From positions 13,899,814 to 13,963,813 of the forward strand of contig NW_004454197.1 in the NCBI RefSeq assembly GCF_000283155.1: a stretch of DNA of 64,000 bases. Direction: 5' to 3'. Under the pieces are notes generated by a model that made no database searches, was not told the origin of the DNA, and saw only the letters and a program-made list of their open reading frames with translations. A program made the translations under genes and the position numbers. The DNA is from Ceratotherium simum simum. Taxonomy: Eukaryota > Chordata > Mammalia > Perissodactyla > Rhinocerotidae. Positions 11,148-22,870 of this stretch are shown piece after piece (position 1 is the stretch's first letter; every line of letters starts with the position of its first letter).

Positions 11148-11790
11148 TGTGTGGACACAACAAGAAGATGTTACCAAATTGACCTCACTCTGGTAGGACT
11201 CCAACCCACGTTCAGAGGAGCTTTGAGGGTTGGCCTCATACCCAGAATCCGTCCCCTCCCCAGAGGGTTCCTATGTATCTGTTCAGAGTGAAGGATTTGA
11301 AACGAAACTGAAACTAAGTGGTCAACGGCATAAGCTTCTATTCAATGGCCAAAGATGGAGAAGTGGGAACTAGGTTCACAAATCAACTTCTCAGTTCATG
11401 GGGCACCTAAGTATCTGTTATAAGGGGTCCAGGTAATGAAGGGGAGGAAAATTCATAGTTTTCAGAGAAATGGGCAGGATTTTCTGGGGATCAAGGGTGC
11501 CCCCTCCTTTCTTTCCTTATTTGGTCATATCCTGCCATTGCCATAGTGATTGTAAACTGTCATGGCACTGGTGGGTGTGTTATATAGCATGGTAATGAAT
11601 TACAATGAGTGGATAATGAGCTGCAGGGTCTATGTCAGGTCAAGTCAGACTGCCATGTTGCCTTCACCCAGTTTTAACTGGTTTCAACTCTATGTCTCAG
11701 CCATCTCCTCCTTCCTTTTGTTGTGGTTTCCTGAAAACTAAAGAGAACATGTCAGGCTTGTTCTGAGCAGGGCTGTGGTTAGTGGCTTAT
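11148..11790 (+). mobile_element. Probable endogenous retrovirus LTR (class I-like)
   Basis: Blocks such as 'atcctgccattgccatagtg', 'attgtaaactgtcatggcac' and 'ggtgggtgtgttatatagca' resemble mammalian gamma-type ERV LTRs of the MER41/MER61 kind as I remember them. It interrupts an antisense L1, which supports insertion. A TATA-like 'ttatata' lies at about 11580. Exact ends, orientation and family are uncertain, and no internal viral sequence is attached. Confidence 0.5.
11299..11315 (+). promoter_or_regulatory. Candidate IRF/ISRE-type motif in LTR
   Basis: Three spaced GAAAC units (GAAACGAAACTGAAACT) fit the IRF-binding pattern GAAANNGAAA. It lies in the left part of the probable ERV LTR. 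Binding is inference only. Confidence 0.45.
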
Positions 11791-11799
11791 GGGACTGGT

Positions 11800-11940
11800 G
11801 GGCCGGGTAACAAAGACAGCCATCTGCAAGCCAAGGAGACGGACCTCAAGAGAAATCAATCCTGCCAACACCTTGATCTTGCACTTCCAGCCTCCAGAAC
11901 TGGGAGGAAATAAACATCTGTGGACACTGCAGGTTAAATC
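11800..11940 (+). mobile_element. 3' part of a MaLR-type LTR
   Basis: Ends like the other MaLR LTRs of this window: 'gccatctgcaagccaaggag', 'ccaacaccttgatcttgcac', 'cagcctccagaactgggagg' and 'aataaacatctgt'. Only the 3' third is present, directly after the other LTR. Confidence 0.75.
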
Positions 11941-12013
11941 CACTTGTATTTGTCCCCTTCTTAGCCTGTGTTAAAATTTCTTTGATATATTCCTATCTCT
12001 ACCTTTATGTACA

Positions 12014-12063
12014 TATCTAGCTAGCTCTCTCTCTATCTCTCTCTCTCTATCTGTCTATATCAT
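12014..12063. repeat. CT/TATC-rich simple repeat
   Basis: Imperfect run of CTCT and TATCT units between the inserted LTR sequence and the resumed antisense L1. Confidence 0.85.
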
Positions 12064-12069
12064 CTACGT

Positions 12070-12560
12070 ATCTCCAGGAACATACCTAATTTAATTAGTG
12101 CAAGATTGCCTTTCAGAATAGTTTTAATGGCTTACGCTTCCACCAGCTATGGATGACTTTCCTGTGTCCCTATATCCCCACCAACAATGGCTTTATTCAA
12201 CTTTTTGAATTTGCTAATCTTTTTCATGGCTATATATTTTTGTGTCGCATTCTGCACAAATTCATTCTTCACAATACTGTCTTTCATTTTATTAATTTTG
12301 TCTTTTACTGTGTCCAGTTTACTTTTTATCCCATCTATTGAGATTTATGGGTTTTTTTTTTATTTTAAGGATTGTATTTTTCATTGCATGGATTTCTAAT
12401 TAATTTTCTTTTCTACATTCACTTATTTTTTATTCATATTCACCTATTTTTATTTTGTAACCACCTGCTGTTTTTGATTGGTAGTATTTCTTTCATTATC
12501 TCTTGGAGGAAGTTAAATATCTTTATTTTCAAGTCCAATTTAAATTGCAACCCACATTCC
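12070..12560 (-). mobile_element. L1 LINE, antisense, right half of split copy plus older L1 text
   Basis: The block to about 12240 ('gcaagattgcctttcagaat', 'ttacgcttccaccagctatg', 'tccccaccaacaatggcttt') continues the antisense L1 3' region broken at 11090. From about 12240 the T-rich sequence resembles antisense L1 5'-side text, so a second old L1 piece may abut. Confidence 0.6.
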
Positions 12561-12561
12561 T

Positions 12562-12745
12562 AATCCACTTTGTTCCTTTTTCTGCATCACTTATCAACTT
12601 CTAACATACTATAAATTACTTTGTCTATCTCCCTGCCCCAATCCAGGGCAGGGACTTTTGTCTGTTTTTTCATGCACTTAGAACAGTGCCTGGCAAAGAA
12701 GAGCTGCCCAACGCATTAGTTTATTGATCAATGAATGGATTTGTC
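12562..12745 (+). mobile_element. L2 LINE 3' tail
   Basis: L2 end signature: 'atccagggcagggacttttg', 'acttagaacagtgcctggca' and a final TTGATCAATGAATGG-like end. Confidence 0.8.
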
Positions 12746-13626
12746 TATGTTATCTTCACTTGCTCTGGAGTGAATTCTTCCAGTTGTTTTGTTTTTCAAC
12801 CAACTGTTATAGCGGTAGCCTTCCCTACATGGTGTAAATTTCCTAGTGTGCACATGGAGTGGTATTGTTTTGATTTTAATCAATTTTTTCTCTCCCTGCA
12901 TTCACTCCTCCTGTCTGGCAGTTTCACTGTTGACTTCAACCAGCTCCTGGGTCTTCTACAACCACCACAGCTCTTATATTGGTGGTCCAGGGTTGTGCCC
13001 ACAGGGATATTGCTGCTCCTGCCCTAGGGCCAAGGCATAGATTGGCTGGGCTCTCAGATGTGTGGCTGCCTCCATTCCCTCTAGCTAGCCCCACGTCATA
13101 GCTAGTTATCTTGGGTATGATCCCATGTCCATGTGCTAAGGAGCCCAACTTCCTTCACACAGGGAGCCTGGCTCCAGACTACTCCCCAGACGTGGAGTGA
13201 GCCTGGTCCCTGTTCCCATTGGCAGTCAACTTTGTGATCCCAGCATCTGTTTCTGCAGCTTCAGCCCTAGTCATGTGGGTTCACATTCTGTTTCTAGTCC
13301 ATGGAGATGCTATCTTATTTGTGAATATGATTCTATCATCTCACTAATTTAAATACGTATTTAAAATACTTTTTTCGTTACCCTATTGTCACTTTCATGA
13401 ATTTCACAAGTTTATTGTATAGTTCAAAAACCAAGGACTGACTCTTTTCCTTCTCTCTGTATTTTGAACCCATGCCCATTCTCTGAGTCCACAAAGGCTC
13501 GGTGAAAACATATCCAAACATCTGAAAATATTATCCCCTATGAATACCTTTGCATCTGTTCTTTTTCCCTCCCACTTTTTCAATAGGTGTCTTGAGCATC
13601 ATGTCCTTTGTCCTGGTTAGGTTTTG
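12746..13626. other. Unassigned sequence
   Basis: No confident assignment. The C/T-rich part 12890-13200 has short open frames on both strands with no recognisable domain; it might be a decayed LINE 5' region. The part 13330-13600 is AT-rich and looks unique. Confidence 0.4.
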
Positions 13627-14019
13627 TGCTTATCTCAGTCTGCTCAGGCTGCTGTAACAAAATACCACAGACTGGGTGCCTTGAACCACAGAAATTTATT
13701 TTCTCATAGTTCTGGAGGTTAGAAGTCCAAGATCAAGGTGCTGGCAGGGTTGGTTTCTCCTGAGTTCTCTCTTCTTGGCTTGCAGATGGCTGCCTTCTTG
13801 TTGTGTCCTCACATGGCCTTTCCTCAGTGAGAGCACAGAGAGAAAGAGAGAGCTCTGACGACTCTTCCTCTTCTTATAAGGACGCTAGTCTTATTGGATC
13901 AGTCTTATGACCTCATTTAACTTTAATCACCTCCTTAAAGGCCCTGTCTCTAAATACAGTCACATTGGGGATTGGGCTTCAACATATGAATTTGGGGGGA
14001 CGCAATTCAGGACATAGCA
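13627..14019 (-). mobile_element. ERVL-MaLR solo LTR (MST/MLT1-like)
   Basis: Complete-looking LTR in reverse: starts near 'tgcttatctcagtctgctca', contains 'tctggaggttagaagtccaa', 'tgtcctcacatggcctttcc', 'cctccttaaaggccctgtct', and ends 'gcaattcaggacatagca'. Terminal TG/CA are present. No internal sequence is attached, so it is a solo LTR. Confidence 0.85.
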
Positions 14020-15235
14020 CTTGTGGTTCTGACACTAAAACCTGTGTCAGAACCAAACAGAAACAAATAGTGTGACGAATGGACACTTGTGCATTTGGTA
14101 CTTTTCTTTTGGTCAATTTGTTCTTTTGGTCAACAACAAGAATAAAGTGACACCTTTTGTGATTCAAAGTGACAAACACTGTCCCTTGTGTGCAAATCCT
14201 GTCATCCTCATGAATCTCTATTTATGTGTTATGAACGGATGGAAGGGGTAGTCCAGTGAGGCTGAACTTTGAATTATTTCAGTGAGATCACTGCTGGTTA
14301 TCAATAGAGACCTCACATGACCCTGGAGCATACTTTCTTTCTTCTGGGAGGAAGTCCCTTAGAGGCCCATTTTGTCAAATTGATGTTGGCATGTAAGTGC
14401 CTATCGTATATGTTTACTATTTTGCATCGAGAAGATCATTCTTCCCAATATTACTCATGGTTTCTGGAAGGAAACAAGATCCCAAGTCCTCCTTTTGTGA
14501 GGTTTAATGTAAGGGAGTGGATTGAGGAGGGCCCTACTGGGTAGAACTGACAGGAAAGCACACAGGAGTCCCTGACGGGAAATTCACTGTGAGGACAGAG
14601 AGGGAGGGACTGGTCACCCTGGCCCAACAGAGGCCCTAGGGGGCCAAGAGAGGATGTGGCTGAGGTGGACGTCCCTCCTGTCAGGTCCACTTGGGCATGT
14701 CCTGGGAACATGTGTGGGAGTGAGCGTGAGTGTGTGTCTATGTGCATGTGTGTGCAGGTGAGTCAATGCCTACCTCAGTAATTGAACACAGGGAGTCCAG
14801 GCCCACTGAACGTGGATCCACTATGGTTGAGCATACGGGAGGGTCAGAGAAGCCCCTCTCTGCCTCCCACCCTGACCTAGTGCTGCCATACCTCCAGATC
14901 ACCAGACCCAGTACTTTCTGCATCTGATGGAGATGGCCCAGCTGGTATGAAGCAGTGAGAACAATGCTCAGGAGAAAGCGGCACTGGGGCAGATCTGGGG
15001 AAGTGATTAGCCTGACCCCAGGCTGGGCCAGCCTCCCTGGGTTCTCAGGGCTGATGATTCGATCCCAGGAGGAAGGACACTCCTTGGGGAGGGTGAGAGT
15101 GCGTGAACACACGTTATTTTAACATTTAAATATTAGAAGCAATGAGACTACTTTTGTACCAAGATTGTGAATTGCCTCCACTATTTTGAAGTCAAGGAAA
15201 CCAAGGCAAAACTATTTCTTTATGGATCAAATGCA
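14020..15235. other. Unassigned DNA with short TG-rich patch
   Basis: Nothing recognised except an imperfect TG-rich patch at about 14705-14760. A tandem-like pair of 'ttttggtcaa' occurs at about 14107-14131. Minus-strand open frames (15112-14738, 124 codons; 14747-14451, 98 codons) have no known domain. Confidence 0.5.
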
Positions 15236-15440
15236 TGCTTAGTTAGCACTTATTTTGTGCCAGAACCAGAATTAGGAGATGGGGACTCAGAGAGAGTCAA
15301 CACAGGCCCGCCTGCAAGGAGTGCCCAGTCAGACAGGAAGCACTGCAACCGCCTGTGTCGACGCCACGTGATGTGAGCGGCGTAATCAAGTCTGGAGAGC
15401 AAGGCAGGCGGGCTTCCTGGGGAGAAGCGAATAAGAGCTT
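15236..15440 (-). mobile_element. L2 LINE 3' portion
   Basis: Reverse L2: 'tagcacttattttgtgccag' then 'gaattaggagatggggactc' and a downstream region rich in 'gccagtcagacaggaag'-like text. Divergent; the right end is uncertain. Confidence 0.6.
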
Positions 15441-17760
15441 GTCAGGAGAAGAAGGAAGTGACAAGCACCAGAGAGATTCCCCCCGGGTCAGGCAGCAGCC
15501 AGGTGTCTTGATTCCACGTCTCTGCAAGTAAGAGTGTCCCATCCAGTGGGTCAGGCTGAGCCCTTCTGTGACCACAGATGGTTCCAGGGAGGAGCTGGCG
15601 GTCACCCACACTGACCGATGTGAATCTGCAGTCAGGGGCCTCGGGGTGCTCATGCAGCGAGCTCCAGTGTCAGAACTCTCCTTCCTCACCCGGCGCTTTC
15701 CCCGTCCACAGGAACATTTCCCATGAATCTGGCCAAACTGGAGCTGGTGCAGGAGACACAGAGACCTCCCCAGCCTGGCGGGCCCCTCTGCCCAGAGGAA
15801 TGCTCCCCAGGAGGAGCCCCATCAGTGACTCCTGCCTTCATTTGCTTTTCATCACCCTCCCTTTGGGGCACGTCCCCTCATGTTAACAAAACGTTTTTGC
15901 AATCGCCAACTGCTTGCTGCTGGGTCAGGAAGCTCACCTTCACGTGGGAGGCTTGAAGGGTGAAGCTCCTCAAGCGGGTACTTCAGTAAACCAAGATTTA
16001 TCTAGGTCTGGGGATGCTGTCCAGTGCCGGCGGGCCCTACACCGGGCTTCAGATTCCCACAGCAATCTGGTCCTTATCAGCGGAGCACTCGCCGGGCCCC
16101 AGCTGGCTGCAGGATGCTCTCTGGCAGAAGTCTGAGTTCTAACAAGGCTCTGTTTGTCTACAGATCACATTTTGGTACCCACGAGGGAGATTGCTAACAG
16201 AATGAGGGAGCATCCGGGATCCTTCATCCCACAGTTTCTTAAGTTGCTGTCAAAGGACTTTGGCTAAACCTGCTCCTCATCTCTCCAAATAAGTTACAGA
16301 AAGAGCAGTTTTCTGTGCCATCACACATGTCAGCAATCAAGTGACAGCCCCCAGGAGGCCCCACGCCCCTGGCTGAGGGTGTTGCTGGTGAGTTGGTGTT
16401 GTTTGAAGCCAGGAGGATCTCAAAAGCTTTAGGATGTGTCACAAAGGGAGGAATTCCAACACCACCTTTTAATTTTAGAGTTAGCACACACTAAGGGGCT
16501 TTCTAAGAAGCAAGGACATTGGTATGGAAATGCATGAGACGGCTGGTAACCATCCTTTCCCTTGATAGTGACAATGGCAGGGATGCTCTGGCACTTGGGA
16601 AAGCATGTGACAGTGTGACTGTCAATTTTCTGAGCCCCCCATGTTGTTTGTGTGTTGTGGGAATTTCTTATGCTGATTCCCAGCCTCTGGACCCTCACTG
16701 TGGACAGGAGGGGCTTTCCATGATTAAATCTGCTTTCCTGGCAGAGAGACCAGGCAGAAAACAGGTCCAGCCGGATGAGGTGTGGGGTGTGCTCTTTAAC
16801 ATGGACTGTGGCTACCAGGAACCCATTGAAGGCCCGTACCACAGGCACAGGTTAAAAGGGACAGCACTGAGTCGGGGCATCTGAGGGGAACCTGCAGGTA
16901 GATCCAGCAGAGGCCTAGCTGGCCACTGCAGCCACCAGGTTCAGGGTCCTGGAGTGTGCCGAGAGGGACCATGAGCGTGAGGGAGGAGGTGGGCAAGGGG
17001 ATAGGTGGAGGGGTGGGCCCCTGTTCTTGGGGCTTTACTGACATCCATTTCTACATCCATCAAAAGGCTGGCTGAGGACCAGGGACACCCTTCCTCCATG
17101 ATCAGAGGGGCAGGAGGGGAGGGAGAGAGTTTTTTAAGGTGCACAATCCTTATAAAAAGATATCTGTTTGTGCCCTTTCATACTGGTGTCCCTGGCTGTC
17201 CAACCTTTCTTCGAGCTCTGACACTCAGTGAGGAGAGCAGGAGAAGCAGCCTGGAGAAAGTCCTCCCATGCAGGTAAGTGTCTGCAGCCTGGCCAGTGCC
17301 TGGGGAGGCCAGGAAAGCACACAAAGGGAGAAGTCCTCTAATAAATAAAGGAGCAGGAGAAGCTGAGAGGGAGATGAGACCCTGGGTCAAATCAAAAATA
17401 ATAAATACGGACAGGCAAGAAGAGATAGCAATGGTGAGCGAGGGAGCAGAGGTGCCCAGAGCCCAGGAAAATGCAGTCAAATGAGCCTTTGAGTTGCAGC
17501 TCAACTCACTCCCAGTGGTAGATCGCAAAATGGCCACAGAGTTTATAGCTTCTCCCGCTGGGTGTTGGCGTCTCTCTCCAACCCCTTGCATGCAGGCTGG
17601 CCTTGCGACCTGCTCTGGACAATGGATGACAGCAAACGTGACACAGCAGAGACTTGCCTGCCCATTAGGGCTTTCCCTCTTGCTGCTCTTGGAACTCTAC
17701 TGCCACACAAGTAAGTCTGGGAACCTTCTGGATAACGAGAGACGTGGAGCCCATTTCTCC
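15441..17760. other. Unassigned GC-moderate DNA
   Basis: About 2.3 kb in which I recognise no repeat and no gene. Open frames up to 139 codons exist (minus strand 16848-16429) but show no domain, no shared frame between neighbours and no plausible splice pattern I can defend. A TTTTTAAGG-flanked A/T patch lies near 17130. Confidence 0.5.
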
Positions 17761-17853
17761 CTTTCCGCCATTTCTTCTTTCCCCTCCTCGCTCTCTCCAA
17801 GTCTTCCTCCTCCTCTTCCTCTTCCTCTTCTTCTTCCTCTTCCTCTTCTTCAC
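17761..17853. repeat. Polypyrimidine tract with CTT/CCT units
   Basis: Nearly pure C/T on the + strand, densest at 17802-17852, with TTCCTC and CTT units. Read on the minus strand it gives a run of glutamates (about 20), which is a low-complexity artefact. Confidence 0.9.
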
Positions 17854-17879
17854 CTTTAAAACACATGTTAAATATCCCT

Positions 17880-18110
17880 TTCTCCAGGAACCTTTCTTAA
17901 CCTACTAGGAAGCCCCCTTTTGGTTTCGGTAGATTGAAAATTACCATCCCATGTAGTAATTTGGGAGTATATCTATCACCCCCACTAGACCACATGTTCG
18001 TTTCTCAAAGCATAGAATGTGCTCATTTGGCCTTGTAGCTTATGCCGCTAGCACTGGAGTTGATACATAGTAGGCCCTCAACACACATTTGCTGAAGGAA
18101 GGAAAGAAGG
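17880..18110 (+). mobile_element. L2 LINE 3' end
   Basis: L2 tail order: 'gaacctttcttaacctacta', 'tagaccacatgttcgtttct', 'gatacatagtaggccctcaa' and 'acacatttgctgaaggaagg'. Confidence 0.75.
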
Positions 18111-18142
18111 AATAAGGGAGGGAGGGAGGAAAGAAGGAGGGA
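18094..18142. repeat. Purine-rich GGAA/GGGA repeat
   Basis: Imperfect GAAGGAAGG and AGGGAGGG units following the L2 tail, a common outgrowth of L2 3' ends. Confidence 0.85.
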
Positions 18143-18254
18143 CTCCCACCTGACCCTGCACACACGTCTTTTGTAGTAACTAAAGTAAATGGTGTTGACA
18201 GGACCTCTTTGATTTAACATAAAATCATAGAATCTCAGCATGAGAAAGGACCTC

Positions 18255-18470
18255 GATATTAATAGCTACTGTTTCATAATTACTTTTTCTTGCTTGAGTC
18301 TCATAACAGTACTGTGAAGCAGGCATAAAAGACAATTCTCACTCCTATCTTACAGTAAGGGGAGTAGACAGAGGAGTTAAATGGCTTGCCCAGCATCGTA
18401 ATGCTCTTAAGTGTTGATGGCAGGACTCAAGCTGGGGTTTCTGACTTCAAATGCCCTTCCCCATCCTATC
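18255..18470 (-). mobile_element. MIR SINE
   Basis: Reverse MIR: 'gagtctcataacagtactgt', 'ctatcttacagtaaggggag', 'gttaaatggcttgcccagca' and 'ggcaggactcaagctggggt' follow the antisense MIR order. Confidence 0.8.
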
Positions 18471-18579
18471 TGGAGGCCATCTGGCCGGTGCTTCCCAGGC
18501 TCCAGTCATGCGAGTGAAGCCTTCAAAAGGTTTGCCATATCCATGTACCACTTGTAATCAACGTTTTACTTACTTTTTT

Positions 18580-20490
18580 CTTTAAACGGACTTATTTAAC
18601 TTTAGTATATTTATTAGTTTTTAATTAAACTTTCTTTTGAGATAATTGCAGATTCATGTGCACTTGTGCGAAATGATACCAAGAGATCTGTATACTCTTT
18701 CCCCAGTTTCCCCCAATGGTAACATCTTGCAAACTATGGTACAGTATCACAACCAGGATATTGACACTGATACAGTCAATATACAGAATATTTCCATCAC
18801 CATCAAAGTCCCTCGTGTTGCCCTATATAGCCATACCCACTTCCCTCCCACCTCATCACCTCCTTGATCCTGGCAACTACTACTCTGTTCTCCATTTCTC
18901 TAATTTTGTCTTTTCGAGAGTGTTATGTAAAAGGACTCTCAGTATGTAATACTTTTGGATTGGCTTTTTTCACTCATCACATATCTCTGGAGATTCATCC
19001 AGATTGTTGTGTGTTAGGAATAAAAGGTTAGTGGTATTCCATAGTAATATTCCATTGTCTAACTATTCACCATTGAAGAATTGTTTCCAGTTTCTATTAA
19101 GAATCAAGTTGCTATCCACCTATACGTGTACAGGTTTTGTGCAAAGATAAGTTTTTCATTTCTCAGTGATAAATGCCCAAGACTGTGGTTGCCGGGTTAC
19201 ATGGTAGTTTCATGTTTGATTTTGAAAGAAATTGACACTTTTCCAGAACGGCTGTATTGTTTTACACTAGCACCAGCAACATATGAGTGGTCCAGTTTCT
19301 CCATATGCTTACCAGCATTGGTATTATCACTACTTTTTTACTTTAGCCATCCTGATAGGTGTGTAGTGATATATCATTCTGATTTTAGTTTGCATTTGCC
19401 TAATAGCTGATGATGTTGGACATCTTTTCACATGCTTATTTTACATTTGTACATCCTCCTTGGTGAAATGTCTCTTCATAGCTTTTGTCCATTTACTAAT
19501 TGGATAACATGATTTTTTTACTGTTGAGTTTTGAGAGTTCTTTATATATTCTAGATACTAGTCCTTTGTTGAATATGTGGTTTGCAAATAGTTTCTCCCA
19601 GCCCGTAGCTTATTTTTCATCCTCTAAATGGGGCTTTTTGTGGAGCAAAAGTTTTCGTATTTATGAAGTCTAATTTATCAACTTTCCATTTACGGATTAT
19701 GATTTTGGTGCCAAGTCTAAGAACTCTTTGTCTAGCCTTAGTTCCTGGAGATTTTCTTGTATTTTTTAAACTTTTGTAGTCTCATGTTTTACATTTAAGC
19801 CCATGATCCATTTTGAGTTCAGTTTTGTAAATTGAACTCAATAGTTGTGTAATATTACTCAATAATTGTGTAATATTTAGGTTGAAGATTTTTTTTCTTT
19901 TTTGCTTATGAATGTCTAATTCCTCTAGCACCGTTTGTTGAAAAGGCTGTCTTTCCTCCATTGAATGGCTTTTGCGCTTTTGTCAAAGATCAGATGGGCG
20001 TATTTGTGTGGCTCTGTTGCTTAGTTCTATATCCTGTTCCACTGATCTAACTATGTGTCTATCCCTCCACCCTTACCCGGCAACCTTGATTCCTAGGGGT
20101 ATGTAGTATGTCTGGAAATCAGGTTACTGATTCTTCCTACTTTAGAGTTCCTTTTAAAAGTTGTTTTAGCTATTCAAGTTCCTTTGCCTTTCCATATAAA
20201 TTTTAGAATAATTTTGCTTATATCAACAAAAAAACCTTGCTGAGGTTTTGATAAAATGGCATTAAACTGTATGCCACCTTGGGAAGAATTGACATCTTTA
20301 CTATGCTGAGTCTTCAATCAAGGGTATGTCTCCCCATTTATTAAATTAAAATATTAAAGAAAATCAATATCAATATTTTATAGTTTTCAGCATACAAGTT
20401 CTGTACATATTTTGTTAGATTCACACCTAAGTATTTCATTTTTTTGAGCAATCATAAATGATATTGTATTCAGTATATTTTTTAAATAAA
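18580..20490 (-). mobile_element. L1 LINE, ORF2 end and 3' UTR, antisense
   Basis: Long antisense L1: 3' UTR side first ('gataattgcagattcatgtg', 'cctgataggtgtgtagtgat', 'gtccatttactaattggata', 'gtttgcaaatagtttctccc', 'ccattttgagttcagttttg', 'gcaccgtttgttgaaaaggc', 'tgtggctctgttgcttagtt') and then ORF2 C-terminal side ('ttgataaaatggcattaaac', 'agattcacacctaagtattt'). About 1.9 kb without large interruption, 5' truncated, with many stops. Confidence 0.9.
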
Positions 20491-21194
20491 ACTTTATGTT
20501 ACTCTATAAATGAAAAACAGGTATCACTTGCCATAAACAGATAATAACCACAAATATACATAAAATTTAACTGAAACAAAATATAATTTTTTTAAAAAGT
20601 TGGTCTGTGTATTTTGTAAAATCAGCTCATGTACCACCAATCATGCATGTACCACTCTTTGGAATGTAACCCAATCTTCAATGATTCATGACCAACCAAT
20701 AAGACATTCCAAAAACATGGCCATCAAGGCTTTACATAAACACCCTCAGGGTTAGAAAACTCACCCCCTTCTGAGGTAGTTCATTCTAGAATCAAGTAGT
20801 TCCAATTATTGAAAACTCCTTTCTTGGGTTGAGCTGAAATCTCTGGTGCTCTCCTACCACTGTTCCAAGTCCTGGAGCCCAGGGACAGAGGCTGCCGTGA
20901 CTTCAGTGGCCTCAAAGTATGACTGGGGTGGAATGCTCTCCCTGGCCAGCAGGACGCCATTCTCTGGAATTGAGTGGGACCCTGAACAGTCTTCTTGAGT
21001 CCCAGTCTCTCACTACCTGCCTCTAGACATCTTGTCTGCCTTCAGCGTTCCCCCAGCCCTTCATCTGGCTGGGAGGTGACCACGGACACCAGGCTTCAAT
21101 TGCCCCTGTCCCACCATTGTCACACAGATCTGGCATGTCCATCTTTGCAGCCCGGGTACCTTCTCAGGACATGACAGAGGAAATAAATCATATT
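20491..21194. other. Mostly unassigned, with an ancient dispersed repeat piece
   Basis: The block 20745-20870 ('gaggtagttcattctagaat', 'gggttgagctgaaatctctg') resembles an ancient dispersed element also seen near 49010-49120, and on the opposite strand at 54205-54680. The remainder is unassigned; 20600-20740 has an A/T-rich unique look. Confidence 0.4.
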
Positions 21195-21420
21195 TATAAT
21201 ATTTCAATAGGAATAATTTCCCATTCATTCCACTCTCCCTGGAGTGAACAGTGGACTCTTCCAGAGTCTAGGGACAGATAGAGAAATAAGACACAGCCCC
21301 GTCATCCAGGAGCTCACAAACACATGCATGACGAATGTGCAATCATGAAACACTAGGGCCATGATGGATGTGTGTGCAAAAAGCTACAGGGATCCAGGTT
21401 TCCCTGGGGACCGGGGGACA
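21195..21420 (-). mobile_element. Possible L2-like fragment
   Basis: Text such as 'gggacagatagagaaataag' and 'gtcatccaggagctcacaaa' resembles the antisense L2 segment upstream of the tail. Weak match, low confidence. Confidence 0.4.
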
Positions 21421-21429
21421 TCACATAGT

Positions 21430-21585
21430 GTTTGACCTACATGAGGACCCAATAAGATAGAGCTCTTTATCCCCATTCTACAGTTGAGAAAACTGAGATG
21501 GTTACATAGTTTTCCCGAGACCGCAAAGTTAGTAAATGACGGAAATGGTTTGGGCTGTAAGCCAAAGCACCAGCTTTTTTTAATT
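21430..21585 (-). mobile_element. MIR SINE
   Basis: Antisense MIR: 'ctttatccccattctacagt', 'tgagaaaactgagatggtta', 'gaccgcaaagttagtaaatg' and 'ggtttgggctgtaagccaaa'. Confidence 0.8.
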
Positions 21586-22719
21586 GAGCAAATGGAAGGC
21601 TCTCAGTATTTACTGAATGAATGAAAAAAGGTAGAAATAAATTCTATGCTGTCTGCCAAGAAGTTTTCCCAGAGGAAAGAAAGAGCAATCGGTCCCCTGG
21701 TCCTTTCCAGTGGGGGCTGTCGTGCTCCTGCCCCAGGTCTGAGCAGCCGGCCCTGGGAGTGGCAAGCCAGCACAGCCACAGCCTAGGGAGGGATTCCTCC
21801 CTCCCCTCCAGGGAAGGCCTGCAGGGTCCTCTTCACACTCCCTCCGGGGATGTTTACTTGCTCAGTTCCACTCACCGGTGAATGACTTTGAAGAAACAGC
21901 CTTGTCTGAACCTGGTGTCTTGGCCTGGCCAGAGGTGAGGGGGCTAATGGTGAGGGACACGAGGAAGCATGGGAACATGGAAAGAGCAGCCCGAGTTCAC
22001 AGCACAGATCACCGCCCAAAGAAGTGACGCAGTTTGTCCAAGGAGACACGTTCATCAGATGAGAGCCTGGATTTGGATTCCAGGTTTGCCTGGGCCCTTC
22101 CCACGTGCCCCTGGGCCTCTACAGAGATTCAGAGGAACAGGATGGAGCAGCCAGCAACGCTGAGCATGCAGGTGATCCAGGAGAAGAGGCGCCACCGTGG
22201 AGCCCCTGGGCTGGGGGTGGGGAGGGGACACGTGTGTCTTCGCTCTGCCCCAGACAGCGCCCTGCCAGGGCTCCAGACAGAGGCCCTGTCCCAACTTCCT
22301 CCCAGGCAGAGCACACCGCAACAGCTCAGCGCGGCTCCCAGCCAACCCCGAGTGAACCCTGGGGGGCTTTATTTTCATTTCTTCTTGGCAGGACGTAACT
22401 TCCTGCTTCTAAGAAAAACATCTTTAAGCAGAGCCCTGAACCAGTTCCAGGGTGTCCTGCACATCCCCCAGCTCCGACAGAGCCACGCGATGAGCTAAAT
22501 GGAGCCCGATTGGAAGCACATGGAGCCTGTTTCCTTTCAAAATCCCCAAGGGTCTCGGGCCTGGAGGAGAGAGGTGTTTGATAAATCATGCTGGAGTCTT
22601 TATCAGGTCCAGTGTGTGCGAGCAAAGCCAGGAGGGGGAGGGGGAGCCAACACAGCCCCCAGATCCACACGGGGAAGACTGAAGGGCAAGCGCCGCCAAG
22701 CCAGCTTCAGGACCAAACA
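21586..22719. other. Unassigned GC-rich DNA
   Basis: GC-rich, with overlapping open frames on both strands, the longest 154 codons at 22034-22498 (+). Its translation has no recognisable domain, and 22055-22140 resembles a decayed MIR head, so I do not call a gene. CpG is not dense enough for an island. Confidence 0.5.
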
Positions 22720-22870
22720 AAAGGCAGGAATTGGTGCCTACTGAGCACCCACTGTGAGCCAGGTGCTGGGCTCATCCAGGGCCCAAGAGAGAAGTATGCC
22801 CGGGACCTGTCCCAACTGGTGCGGAGAAGGCTTCACAGACCATGGTGACAGAGCACAGAGAGGAAAGGCG
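22720..22870 (-). mobile_element. L2 or MIR-type 3' end fragment
   Basis: 'gtgcctactgagcacccact', 'gtgagccaggtgctgggctc' are the antisense tail shared by L2 and MIR; the continuation to about 22870 fits L2 better. Confidence 0.6.

Noticed and set aside
17802..17852. Triplex (H-DNA) forming mirror repeat
   Set aside because: The tract is pyrimidine-pure, but the TTCCTC units are not mirror-symmetric, so I do not claim it.
17543..17866. Minus-strand frame with a run of about 20 glutamates
   Set aside because: Translation of the polypyrimidine tract, not a protein.
22034..22498. 154-codon + strand open frame in GC-rich DNA
   Set aside because: Stop-poor because of GC content, overlapped by frames on the other strand, part of it over MIR-like text, and no recognisable domain.
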